Shown one piece after another: positions 1 to 9,705 of a stretch of DNA of 64,000 nt. Made by a program: the position numbers and the translations under genes. The notes below the pieces were generated by a model. It made no database searches. It was not told where the DNA came from and saw only the letters and a list, made by a program, of their open reading frames with translations. The stretch lies in assembly GCF_965213555.1 (NCBI RefSeq), contig NZ_OZ243890.1, positions 1,736,001 through 1,800,000 of the forward strand, in the 5' to 3' direction. Within the stretch, counting starts at the first letter, position 1. Each line of letters begins with the position of its first letter. The stretch comes from Acuticoccus sp965213555 (lineage in GTDB: Bacteria; Pseudomonadota; Alphaproteobacteria; Rhizobiales; Amorphaceae).

Positions 1-873
1 CGCATCGAAGCGCGGCGGACGGTAGCCCGCGATGGGCAACCGGGGCGGGACGGCGTGGAAGGCGGCGAGACCGTCCACGGCCGCGGCGTAGCGCTCCGCC
101 ACGATCGTGCCGTCCGCCACCTTCTCGTCGCCGAAGTCCTCCAGGAGGAGGAAGCCGTCCTTCCGGTCGGCGGCGATCACCCGCGGCGCGGACAGTCCGG
201 CTGCGCGCAGGGCGTCGCCGACGGCGAGGAAGGCGGACGGGTTGCCGTCGGCGAGCCGTGCCCGCCGCGCGTAGGCGTCGGGGTCGGGCTCGAACGCCGG
301 AGCGTCCATGAGGACCGCGCTCGTTTTGCCGAGCACGAGGCGGTCGTAGCGCCGCGTCGACGCGTCCCGGGTCAGCGGTCGGCGGTCCGCCGCACCCCAT
401 CCGGCGGAGGCCAGGAACGCGGAGGCGCGCCGCTGCCGGGCGAGCGCGGAGCACCAGGCGGCGTCCGCCTCGACGGACACGCGCCGCGCGCCTTCGGCGT
501 CGCAGAACGATATGGATACCGTCACAGGCATTCGAGCGCGCGGCCACTCGACCAGGAGGACGGCGGCCAAATCCTCCTCGAGCCCGAGCTCCTCGAGGCC
601 GTCCGGCTCGACGCGGTAGAGGTCCGCGTGGCGCAGCGGCGGCTGGGTCGCGTAGTCCTGGACGATGGTGAACGTGGGGCTCGCCACCTCGAGCCCCGGG
701 TCGCCGGCGAGGGTGCGGATGACGGCGCGGGCGAGCGTCGTCTTGCCCGCGCCGAGGTCGCCGACGAGCCCGACGTGGTCGCCGGGCTGCAGCGTGCGCG
801 CGATGTCGCCGCCGAGCACCACCATCTGCCCCTCGTCCAGGAGGTCGACCACGAGCCGTCCCGCGTCGCTCAC
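1..873 (-). CDS. tsaE: TsaE ATPase / aminoglycoside-phosphotransferase-like fusion (3' part outside window)
   Basis: The N-terminal part (about residues 1-150) is a TsaE domain, the P-loop ATPase of the threonylcarbamoyl-adenosine (t6A37) tRNA-modification complex. The Walker A motif GDLGAGKTT lies at residues 38-46 and is followed by SPTF. From about residue 170 the frame continues, without a stop, into an APH/AmgK-like kinase N-lobe (LLLEDFGDEKVADG) that leaves the window at base 1 after 291 codons. AmgK-type kinases phosphorylate MurNAc/GlcNAc in peptidoglycan recycling. This tsaE/phosphotransferase fusion is known in alphaproteobacteria. The GTG start at 871-873 overlaps the stop of the upstream kinase gene (GTGA), so the two are probably co-transcribed. 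The domain calls are firm. The sugar substrate is an inference. Confidence 0.88.
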   Translation of the reverse strand, partial: MSDAGRLVVDLLDEGQMVVLGGDIARTLQPGDHVGLVGDLGAGKTTLARAVIRTLAGDPGLEVASPTFTIVQDYATQPPLRHADLYRVEPDGLEELGLEEDLAAVLLVEWPRARMPVTVSISFCDAEGARRVSVEADAAWCSALARQRRASAFLASAGWGAADRRPLTRDASTRRYDRLVLGKTSAVLMDAPAFEPDPDAYARRARLADGNPSAFLAVGDALRAAGLSAPRVIAADRKDGFLLLEDFGDEKVADGTIVAERYAAAVDGLAAFHAVPPRLPIAGYRPPRFDA

Positions 874-3092
874 GCTGCGCTGAGCACCGGCGCGCGCTCG
901 GCTCGCTGGTGCCGCGGGAAGCGCACCACGAGCTCGGCGCCCGGACCTTCGACGCGCGCCACGGAGACGGTGCCGCCGTGGAGCTCCACGAAGCTCTTCA
1001 CCAGCGACAGGCCGAGCCCGACGCCGCCGCGCCGACCCTGCGCCCCCGAGGTGTTGAAGCGTTCGAACACCGCCTCGACCTTCGCCTCCGCGATCCCCAG
1101 ACCGCGGTCGCGCACCGACAGCGCGACGTGCTCGCCGTCGCGCCGCGCGGTGATGGTGATGCGCCCGCCGTGCGGCGAGTGCGCCACCGCGTTGGAGGTG
1201 AGGTTGTAGAGCACCTGCCGCACGCGCAACGCGTCGCCGTCGAAGCGCGTGGCGTCGGCGGCGACGTCGAGCTCGATCCGCAGCGCCGCCTCGCTCACGC
1301 GGTCCTTCAGTCCGTCGAGCACCTCGCCGATGGTCGGCTTGACGTCGACGGTCCCGATGGTCAGCTCCATGATGCCGGCGTCGATGGAGGCAAGGTCCAG
1401 GATGCCGTCGATGATGGCGAGCAGCGCCTCCGAGGAGGTGGAGATGTAGGTGGCGTACTCGCGCTGGCGGTCGGACAGCGGGCCGGTCTCGGGCCGGGTC
1501 AGGAGCTGGGTGAAGCCGATGATCGTGTTGAGCGGCGAGCGCAGCTCGTAGGAGACGTGCTCGATGAAGGCGTTCTTCAGGCGGTCGGCCGCGACGAGGG
1601 CGCTGTTGCGCTCTACGAGGGCGCGGGCGACGTTCACCGTGTCCGTCACGTCGACGAAGGTCGCGAGCGTCGATCCGTCGGGCAGCGGCGCGAAGGCGTA
1701 GTCCAGCGTGCGCTCACCCCGCTCCAGGCGTCCTCCGGCGCGCGTGCGGTGGTCGGTGAGGCCGGTCACGCGCTCGCTGAGCGCGTTCCACACGTGGCGC
1801 TCGTCCGACGGGGCGCCGGCCGCGATCAGCCGCACGTGGTCGCCCACCTCGGCCGCGGGGGCGCCGGTCAGGGACCAGAAGGCAGGGTTGGCCAGGCGCA
1901 GCAACCCGTCGGGGCCGAAGCTCGCGATCCCCTCGCCGAGGTGGTCGATGGTCTCGGCCTGGACGCGGCTCATCTCGTTGTACTGGCGCTCCAGCATGAG
2001 CTCGCGCGTGACGTTCTCGTAGACGTAGGTGACGCCGCCGTCCGAGCCCGGGTTGGCGATGACGCGCAGCGTCTGGCCGTCCGGCAGGTGCCACCACCTT
2101 TCGAACGGGTCCCGCGTCTCGTAGCCCTTGAGCTGGTCGCGCTTCCACGCCTTGAAGTCCGCCGTCTCGGGGAGGCGACGGTCGGCGCGCAGGCGGTCGA
2201 GCACACGCTCTTCGGGCGGTCCGTGCTCGAGGAAGGCGGGAGGGAGCTCGAACAGGCGCTGGAACGCGGCGTTGTGGAACGCGAGGCGTCGGTCGGGCCC
2301 GTAGATCGCGATGGCGGTGGCCAGCCGGTCGAGGGTCGCCGCGTGGCTGTCCAGGGAGCGGGCCTGGGCGCCCAGCGTGCGCAGCGTGTCCGTCACGTCG
2401 ACGGCGAGTGCGGCGAGGACGCCGCCCTGCCGCTCGGCCGTCACGTCGAGGTGGCGACGCTCGCCGGCGACCACGGTCTGCACGCGCTCGTGGACCGGGC
2501 CATCCGCTGCGCCGGCGAGGCGGGCAAGGGCGTTGGCGTCGAGGAGGCCATCGCCGTCCGCGTCGGCGACCGAGCGCGCGTAGGCGGCGTTCGCCCACAC
2601 CCGTTCGCCCGAACCCGAGCCGATCCAGGCCGGATGTGGTGTGGCGGCGAGGAGCGCCTGCAGTCGGCCCGCGACGCCACCTTCAGGCGCCGCGCCGACC
2701 GCGGGGGGCGGCTCCACGAACAGCGTCGGGTGCCCTCCTTCGAGGCTCCCCGCGATCGCGGAGCCGTCGTGGCCGGGCAGTCGGAACGCCTCGCCCGTCG
2801 AGCGAAGCCGCGCGACAGCGCGCGCGAGCGGATCCTCCCCGGACGGCCCGCTCGTGGTGCGTACGAGATTGTCGGGCACCGTGCCGCAGGTGAGGACGCC
2901 ACCGTCCAGGGTGAGGCGAACGGCGCCCTGCGCGCCACGGACGAGGGCGCGCTCGGCAAGGTCGGCGCGCGCCTCGCACGCCGCCGCAGCGTCCCGAGCC
3001 GCGCGTGCGGCGCGCACCGCGGTGCCTGCCCGCAACGAGATCACAGCGGCAAGGGCGCACGCGGCGGCGGTGATCGCCCACGCCGTCAGCAC
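870..3092 (-). CDS. divL: DivL-like PAS sensor kinase with Tyr at the phospho-acceptor position
   Basis: A 740-residue membrane-anchored sensor kinase. It has one N-terminal hydrophobic segment (about 3-21) and PAS-like regions at about 145-235, 255-365 and 380-490. A HisKA-like dimerisation helix follows at about 503-570 and a HATPase domain at about 615-728 (N-box YNLTSNAVAHS, G1 DRGLGI, G2 GVGLGLSLVKS). The H-box reads EHVSYELRSPLN, so Tyr515 stands where the usual SHELRTPL motif has its phosphorylated His. This is the hallmark of Caulobacter DivL, a cell-cycle regulator that acts on CckA rather than as an ordinary His kinase. Position directly before tsaE/amgK also fits divL in this class. 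The ATP-binding motifs are intact. The DivL role is inferred from the H-box and gene order. Confidence 0.85.
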   Translation of the reverse strand: MLTAWAITAAACALAAVISLRAGTAVRAARAARDAAAACEARADLAERALVRGAQGAVRLTLDGGVLTCGTVPDNLVRTTSGPSGEDPLARAVARLRSTGEAFRLPGHDGSAIAGSLEGGHPTLFVEPPPAVGAAPEGGVAGRLQALLAATPHPAWIGSGSGERVWANAAYARSVADADGDGLLDANALARLAGAADGPVHERVQTVVAGERRHLDVTAERQGGVLAALAVDVTDTLRTLGAQARSLDSHAATLDRLATAIAIYGPDRRLAFHNAAFQRLFELPPAFLEHGPPEERVLDRLRADRRLPETADFKAWKRDQLKGYETRDPFERWWHLPDGQTLRVIANPGSDGGVTYVYENVTRELMLERQYNEMSRVQAETIDHLGEGIASFGPDGLLRLANPAFWSLTGAPAAEVGDHVRLIAAGAPSDERHVWNALSERVTGLTDHRTRAGGRLERGERTLDYAFAPLPDGSTLATFVDVTDTVNVARALVERNSALVAADRLKNAFIEHVSYELRSPLNTIIGFTQLLTRPETGPLSDRQREYATYISTSSEALLAIIDGILDLASIDAGIMELTIGTVDVKPTIGEVLDGLKDRVSEAALRIELDVAADATRFDGDALRVRQVLYNLTSNAVAHSPHGGRITITARRDGEHVALSVRDRGLGIAEAKVEAVFERFNTSGAQGRRGGVGLGLSLVKSFVELHGGTVSVARVEGPGAELVVRFPRHQRAERAPVLSAA

Positions 3093-3221
3093 GGTCTCGC
3101 TCCTGTGCGACCCCTCGCCATCCTCGACCGCCTCCGCGAATCCGACGTGAGGCTAACGCGGCCGGGCGCGCGATCCAACGACGGCACCGCCACAACCCAC
3201 CGGCGAGACGGCAGGATGAGG

Positions 3222-4230
<1,009 letters not shown>

Positions 4231-4426
4231 GGATGACCCTTTCACACGGACTTCGTAAACACTCGCCAAACTAGTCCGGTTAGCCCTGCCCTCAAGTTAA
4301 GTCTATGTGAGGAGCTTGGGGGAGGGAGCACGGGTCCGCGTTGCGTAGAACAGCCTCGACATCCGCTGGCCGCGACCGTGCGGCCGCCGCTCGATCCCGT
4401 CCAGGGACCCGAGGCCTCTGGCACGT

Positions 4427-5656
4427 GTGGCGTGGGGCGTCGTCGCGCTCGCCTGCGTCATGACGGCAGCCTTCACCGTGGCGTCGGCGGCTGCGGCGGC
4501 GATCGCCATCGCGCTGGCCGCGCTGGCCGCGCTCGTCGCAGCGCGGCCAGCGCGGGCCGAGGACGTCGTCGAGGTGACCGGCGAGGTCGAGGCCCCCCTG
4601 TCGGAGGACGCCCGCGCGGTGCTCGACGCGGCTCCGGACGCCTGCGTGATCCTCGCCTCAGATGGGACGATCCTTTGGGTGAACCGCGCTGCGCGCGAGC
4701 AGCTCGGCCTGTTCACCGTCGGCCGGCCGATCTCCTTCGCGCTGCGCGTGCCCGAGCTCGTGCGCGCGGTGGAGGTCGCCTCCCGTTCGGGCACGCAGGA
4801 GCGCGCCCGCTGGTCCGAGAAGGTGCCGACCAGCCGCTGGTTCGAGGCAGTGATCTCGCCGCTCGCGCTCGCTCCGTCCGCCGACGGGGACGCCGGCGCT
4901 GCGCTCGCCGTGTTCGTCCGCGACCTCACCGAGCAGCAACGGCTCGACCGCATGCGCGAGGACTTCGTGGCCAACGCGAGCCATGAGCTGAGGACCCCCC
5001 TCGCCGCGCTCACCGGGATAATCGAGACGCTGCAGGGCCCCGCCCGCGATGACGCGCCGGCGCGGACGAAGTTCCTCGAGGTGATGCGCGAGCAGGCCGA
5101 GCGGATGAAGCGCCTCACCGACGCGCTCCTGTCCCTGTCGCGCATCGAGATGCGCGCCCATGTGCGCCCCACCGACGTCGTCGACTGCGTCGAGCGGGTG
5201 CGCTACGCGGCGGAGATGGTGCGTCCCGTCGCCGCGATGGCGCAGGTGGCGTTGGAGCTCGACCTGCCCGGCGAGCCGCTCGGCGTGCGCGGCGATGCCG
5301 ACGAGCTCGTCCAAGTGTTCGACAACCTCATCGAGAACGCGGTGAAGTACGGCGGCGAAGGTGGCCGCGTGCGCGTGTCCGTCCGGCGCGAGGACGCCGC
5401 CGCGGGGCCGGTCGTTGCGATCTCCGTGGAGGACTACGGTCGCGGCATCCCACCGGAGCACGTGCCTCGGCTCACCGAGCGCTTCTATCGCGTCGACGTC
5501 GAAGAGGCGCGCGCCCGCCGCGGGACGGGGCTCGGGCTCGCCATCGTCAAGCACATCCTAGCACGCCATCGCGGACGGCTGACGGTGCGCAGCCAGCTCG
5601 GCGCCGGCTCCACGTTCACCGTGCGCTTGCCGCTCCACCTCGGGCCGCCAGCCTGA
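4427..5656 (+). CDS. phoR: PhoR phosphate-regulon sensor histidine kinase
   Basis: Inner-membrane sensor kinase that phosphorylates PhoB under phosphate limitation and forms a signalling complex with the Pst transporter and PhoU. It has an alanine-rich N-terminal membrane region (about 3-43), a PAS domain (about 62-170) and a HisKA domain with FVANASHELRTPLAALTGII (His186). The HATPase part has DNLIENAVKYG, EDYGRGIPPEH and GTGLGLAIVKHILARH. Its 409 residues are normal for short PhoR. The start is a GTG at 4427: the next in-frame stop lies at 4346 and no ATG is available between. It is the first gene of phoR-pstSCAB-phoU-phoB and diverges from msrP across 196 bp. Confidence 0.93.
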   Translation: MAWGVVALACVMTAAFTVASAAAAAIAIALAALAALVAARPARAEDVVEVTGEVEAPLSEDARAVLDAAPDACVILASDGTILWVNRAAREQLGLFTVGRPISFALRVPELVRAVEVASRSGTQERARWSEKVPTSRWFEAVISPLALAPSADGDAGAALAVFVRDLTEQQRLDRMREDFVANASHELRTPLAALTGIIETLQGPARDDAPARTKFLEVMREQAERMKRLTDALLSLSRIEMRAHVRPTDVVDCVERVRYAAEMVRPVAAMAQVALELDLPGEPLGVRGDADELVQVFDNLIENAVKYGGEGGRVRVSVRREDAAAGPVVAISVEDYGRGIPPEHVPRLTERFYRVDVEEARARRGTGLGLAIVKHILARHRGRLTVRSQLGAGSTFTVRLPLHLGPPA

Positions 5657-5840
5657 CGCGACCCAACGTGCACAGTTGTTCGTGTTTGAAAGCAACGACT
5701 TAGCGCGTCACGAAAAGATCATCCTCCTGACATACGCAGTGTTGCGTTGGCGCCGTACCTCGAGGGCAGCAAGCGGCGCGCGCCTGACGGTGCCCGGACC
5801 GCTTGCGCAGACACGAACCCGAGATCGAGGGAGTTCAGCC

Positions 5841-6893
5841 GTGAAGTTCAACACCATTGCGAGCGTCGCCGCACTGGCCGCTGCTGGTGCGCTCGTCGCC
5901 AACGGCGCTGTGGCGCAGTCGCGCGACCAGATCCGCATCGTCGGCTCGTCGACCGTGTTCCCCTACACGCAGGCGGTATCCGAGGAGTACGCCAACGCCA
6001 CCGGCAACGCGGCCCCGGTCGTGGAGTCGACAGGCACCGGCGGCGGCATGCAGATCTTCTGCGAGGGCGTCGGCCCGAACACGCCCGACATCACCGGCGC
6101 GTCGCGCGAGATGAAGGCGTCCGAGTACGAGCTGTGCCAGGAGAACGGCGTCACCGACGTCACCGAGGTGTTGATCGGCTACGACGGCCTGTCCATCGCG
6201 GTCGCGCAGGACTCGCAGTACGACTGGCAGCTCACCGAGCAGGACCTTTACACCGCGCTCGCCGCCGAGGTGCCGGTGGATGGTGAGATCGTCGCCAACC
6301 CGCACACCGTGTGGTCCGACATCCGCTCGGAGCTGCCCGAGGTCGAGATCACCGTGTTCGGCCCGCCGCCGACCTCCGGCACCCGCGACGCGTTCGTCGA
6401 GCTCGCGATGCAGGACGGCTGCAACGAGTACGACGTCCTCGCCGAGATGCAGGAGGCCGACGAGGAGCGCTGGGAGGTGATCTGCTCGACCATGCGCACC
6501 GACGGGCCGTTCATCGAGGCGGGCGAGAACGACAACCTCATCGTCCAGCGACTGCAGTCCGACACCGATGCCCTCGGCATCTTCGGCTACTCGTTCCTCT
6601 ACGAGAACCAGGACACGCTGAAGGCGGTCGAGGTGAACGGCGTCGAGCCGACCTTCGAGACGATCGCGGCCGGCGATTACGACATCGCGCGTCCGCTCTA
6701 CTTCTACATCAAGAACGCCCACCGCGATGCGATCCCCGGCCTCACCGAGTTCATCGAGATGTACGTCGCTGAGGAGGCCCTCGGTCCCGATGGCTACCTC
6801 AAGGATCGTGGCCTCACCACGCTGTCCGACGAGCGGCGTCAGCAGACGCAGCAGAACGCCCTCGAGGGTGAGTCCATGGGCGCGCCGTCATAA
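5841..6893 (+). CDS. pstS: PstS periplasmic phosphate-binding protein
   Basis: High-affinity phosphate-binding subunit of the PstSCAB ABC importer. A signal peptide covers residues 1 to about 29 (ending GAVAQS). The mature start DQIRIVGSSTVFPYTQAV and ESTGTGGGMQIFCEGVG are the typical phosphate-contact segments of the family. The GTG start at 5841 is preceded by AGGGAG 9 nt upstream. A longer in-frame extension exists but lacks a ribosome-binding site and would bury the signal peptide. The 184-bp gap from phoR holds no convincing Pho box by eye, only scattered half-site-like GTCAC and TGACAT elements at about 5710-5735. The product has 350 residues. Confidence 0.95.
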   Translation: MKFNTIASVAALAAAGALVANGAVAQSRDQIRIVGSSTVFPYTQAVSEEYANATGNAAPVVESTGTGGGMQIFCEGVGPNTPDITGASREMKASEYELCQENGVTDVTEVLIGYDGLSIAVAQDSQYDWQLTEQDLYTALAAEVPVDGEIVANPHTVWSDIRSELPEVEITVFGPPPTSGTRDAFVELAMQDGCNEYDVLAEMQEADEERWEVICSTMRTDGPFIEAGENDNLIVQRLQSDTDALGIFGYSFLYENQDTLKAVEVNGVEPTFETIAAGDYDIARPLYFYIKNAHRDAIPGLTEFIEMYVAEEALGPDGYLKDRGLTTLSDERRQQTQQNALEGESMGAPS

Positions 6894-6909
6894 GCGAGCC
6901 CACCCGTCG

Positions 6910-6930
6910 GGGGCGCCTTCGCGGCGCCCC
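6910..6930 (+). terminator. Intercistronic hairpin between pstS and pstC
   Basis: A perfect 8-bp GC stem (6910-6917 with 6923-6930) closes a TTCGC loop 16 nt after the pstS stop. No T-tract follows, so complete intrinsic termination is unlikely. A partial terminator or mRNA-stabilising hairpin here would explain high pstS and lower pstCAB expression, a common need because the binding protein is required in excess. Function is inferred. Confidence 0.6.
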
Positions 6931-7012
6931 TGGCTCCGTCCTCCGAGCAAGGGCGCCGCTCGGTTCCCGTCGCCCTTGCTGACTGCCGCAGAACGAGCCG
7001 AAAGGTCGCCGC

Positions 7013-8392
7013 TTGGTCGGATACGCGCTTCTCCTCGTCATCGCGATGAGCCTCGTCGCCTACTACGTCGGGCGCTCGGCGGGGGTGTCCTTCCTTCGTT
7101 CGGCGGGGACGGACATGCACTCGCTGCCGGGCTACCACGGGGCGTTCGTCGCCGTGTGGGTGGGCATCCCAGCGTTCGTCCTCGTCCTCGTGTGGGTCGC
7201 GTTCCAATCGAGCGTCATCGAGCAGCTCCTCCTGTCGACTCTGCCGCCGAGCACGACGCAGGGGCTGTCGGGCAACCGGACGACCCTCCTGCTGCAGGAG
7301 ATCCGCAACGTCGCGTCCGGCATCATCTTCGGCGAGCCCTCGCCGGAGGTGCGCCGGGCGGCCGAGACCTACGTGCGCTGGCAGAACATCGCCGACTGGG
7401 CGCTCCTCGTCGTCGTCCTCGCGCTCGCCATCCTCGTGATGTTCATGACCCGTGCGCAGCTGTCGCCGCGCTTCCGCGCCCGCAATCGCTTCGAGCGCGT
7501 GGTGTCGGGCCTCATGATCTTCTGCGCGGTCGTCGCGATCCTCACCACCGTCGGCATCGTCGCCTCGCTGCTCTACGAGAGCATGGAGTTCTTCCGGCGC
7601 GTGTCGGTCGTGGAGTTCCTGTTCGGCCTCTCCTGGGAGCCGCAGATCCCGATCCGCGCCGACCAGGTGGGCATCGAGGGCGCGTTCGGCGCGATCCCCG
7701 TGTTCGCGGGCACCATCCTCATCGCGACGATCGCGATGATCGTGTCGATCCCCATAGGCATCTTCTCGGCGATCTTCCTCACCGAGTACGCGACGAACCG
7801 CACGCGCGCCGTGGTCAAACCGATCATGGAGATCCTCGCGGGCGTGCCGACGGTGGTCTACGGCTTCTTCGCCGTCCTCACCGTCGCCCCGGCGATCCGC
7901 GAGTTCGGCTCGCTGTTCGGCATCGCGGTCTCCCCGAACTCTGCGCTCGCCGCGGGCGGCGTCATGGGCATCATGATCATCCCGTTCATCTCGTCCCTGT
8001 CGGACGACGCGATCAACGCGGTGCCGCGCTCGATGCGCGACGGCTCCCTGGCGCTCGGCGCGACGCGGGGCGAGACGATGACGAAGGTGCTCCTGCCAGC
8101 GGCGCTGCCCGGCATCATGGGCGGCATCCTGCTCGGCCTTTCGCGCGCCATCGGCGAGACCATGATCGTCGTCATGGCGGCGGGGCTCATCGCGAGCCTG
8201 ACGTTCAACCCCCTCGACTCGGTCACGACCGTCACCGTCCAGATCGTGACGCTGCTCATCGGTGACACCGCGTTCGACAGCCCCAAGACGCTCGCCGCCT
8301 TTGCGCTCGGCCTGGTCCTGTTCATCTGCACGCTGGCGCTCAACGTGATCGCCATCCGCATCGTCCAGAGGTACCGGGAGCAGTATGACTGA
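7013..8392 (+). CDS. pstC: PstC phosphate ABC transporter permease
   Basis: One of the two membrane subunits of the Pst importer. The 459-residue protein has an N-terminal region with extra hydrophobic segments, then the conserved permease core. The core includes the EAA-type loop PRSMRDGSLALGATRGETMTKVLLPAALPGIMGG, typical of PstC/PstA. The start is a TTG at 7013 with AAAGG 7 nt before it. No closer ATG precedes the first membrane segment (GYALLLVIAMSLVAYYV). Its stop overlaps pstA by 8 bp, which suggests translational coupling. Confidence 0.92.
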   Translation: MVGYALLLVIAMSLVAYYVGRSAGVSFLRSAGTDMHSLPGYHGAFVAVWVGIPAFVLVLVWVAFQSSVIEQLLLSTLPPSTTQGLSGNRTTLLLQEIRNVASGIIFGEPSPEVRRAAETYVRWQNIADWALLVVVLALAILVMFMTRAQLSPRFRARNRFERVVSGLMIFCAVVAILTTVGIVASLLYESMEFFRRVSVVEFLFGLSWEPQIPIRADQVGIEGAFGAIPVFAGTILIATIAMIVSIPIGIFSAIFLTEYATNRTRAVVKPIMEILAGVPTVVYGFFAVLTVAPAIREFGSLFGIAVSPNSALAAGGVMGIMIIPFISSLSDDAINAVPRSMRDGSLALGATRGETMTKVLLPAALPGIMGGILLGLSRAIGETMIVVMAAGLIASLTFNPLDSVTTVTVQIVTLLIGDTAFDSPKTLAAFALGLVLFICTLALNVIAIRIVQRYREQYD

Positions 8393-9692
8393 CACCACGG
8401 CCAACGGCGTCACGGTGAGGCGGAGCGCCACCGACGGCTACTGGACGTCCGACCGCGCGGCCCGACGAAGGCGCTCGCGGCACGCGGCGGACATGCGGCT
8501 GCGCGCCTACGGCATCGTCGCCATCGGGCTTGCCATCCTGCTCCTCGGGATCCTTGTCGCATCGCTGATCTCCACCGGCTACACCGCGTTCGTGCAGACC
8601 GAGATCGCGGTCCCCTACAGGCTCGACGCGACCGAGGTCGGCCGCGACGACCCTGCGTCGGCCGAGTTCCGCGACGTCGTCCGCTCGTCGATCCGCGCCG
8701 CGTTCCCGGAGGCGGCCGAGGAGAACTTCCGCGAGCTCGAGCAGATGTTCACCCCGTCGACGCACTTCCTGCTGCGCGACAGGGTGGTGGAGGACCCCTC
8801 GCTGATCGGGCAAACGGTGACGCTCGCGTTCCCGGCGTCGGACATCGTCGACCAGCTCGCCAAGGGTCAGGTGGACCTTGAGCTGCCGGAGGACCGTCGT
8901 CGCATCTCCGACTTCCAGGCGCGGGTGTTCCAGGAGATGGAGGAGCGCGGGCTCGTCGCGACCCCATTCAACTGGGGGCTCCTGTTCAACTCCAACTCGC
9001 GCTTCCCCGAGCTCGCCGGCCTCTCGGGCGCCATCGTTGGCTCGTTCTACGCGCTCCTCGTATGCTTCCTCATCTCGTTCCCGGTGGGCGTCGCGGCGGC
9101 CATCTACCTCGAGGAGTTCGCTCCGAAGAACCGGTGGACCGACGTCATCGAGGTCAACATCAACAACCTCGCCGCGGTCCCGTCCATCGTCTTCGGCCTC
9201 CTCGGACTGGCGGTGTTCCTCAACTTCTTCGGGCTGCCGCGCTCGGCGCCGCTCGTCGGCGGCATGGTGCTGTCCTTGATGACCTTGCCGACGATGATCA
9301 TCGTGACGCGCGCGGCGTTGAAGTCGGTGCCGCCGTCCATCCGCGAGGGGGCGCTTGGGGTGGGCGCGTCGAAGCACCAGGTGATCTGGCATCACGTCCT
9401 GCCGCTCGCGCTTCCGGGCATCCTGACCGGCACCATCATCGGCCTCGCCCAGGCGCTCGGCGAGACGGCGCCGCTCCTCCTCATCGGCATGAACGCGTTC
9501 ACCACGAGCCCGCCGGGCGGCCTGCTCGACGCGTCCACCGCGCTGCCGACGCAGATCTACATCTGGGCCGACTCGCCCGAACGGGGCTTCCAGTCGCGCA
9601 CGTCGGCCGGCATCCTCGTCCTGCTGTCGTTCCTCATCCTGATGAACGCCATCGCCATCGTCCTCCGCAACCGCCTCGAGCGGAAGTGGTAA
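8385..9692 (+). CDS. pstA: PstA phosphate ABC transporter permease
   Basis: Second membrane subunit of the Pst system. It is 435 residues long, above the roughly 290 of E. coli. The extra length is a large periplasmic segment (about residues 60-200) between the first membrane helix and the permease core, common in alphaproteobacterial PstA. The core shows SVPPSIREGALGVGASKHQVIWHHVLPLALPG (EAA loop) and LGETAPLLLIGMNAF. The ATG at 8385 lies inside the end of pstC. It is followed by pstB after 13 bp with a clear AGGGGAG ribosome-binding site. Confidence 0.93.
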   Translation: MTDTTANGVTVRRSATDGYWTSDRAARRRRSRHAADMRLRAYGIVAIGLAILLLGILVASLISTGYTAFVQTEIAVPYRLDATEVGRDDPASAEFRDVVRSSIRAAFPEAAEENFRELEQMFTPSTHFLLRDRVVEDPSLIGQTVTLAFPASDIVDQLAKGQVDLELPEDRRRISDFQARVFQEMEERGLVATPFNWGLLFNSNSRFPELAGLSGAIVGSFYALLVCFLISFPVGVAAAIYLEEFAPKNRWTDVIEVNINNLAAVPSIVFGLLGLAVFLNFFGLPRSAPLVGGMVLSLMTLPTMIIVTRAALKSVPPSIREGALGVGASKHQVIWHHVLPLALPGILTGTIIGLAQALGETAPLLLIGMNAFTTSPPGGLLDASTALPTQIYIWADSPERGFQSRTSAGILVLLSFLILMNAIAIVLRNRLERKW

Positions 9693-9705
9693 GGGGAGCG
9701 CCGAC

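Noticed and set aside
5657..5840. Pho box upstream of pstS
   Set aside because: Only scattered half-site-like GTCAC and TGACAT elements with poor spacing. Not good enough to call.
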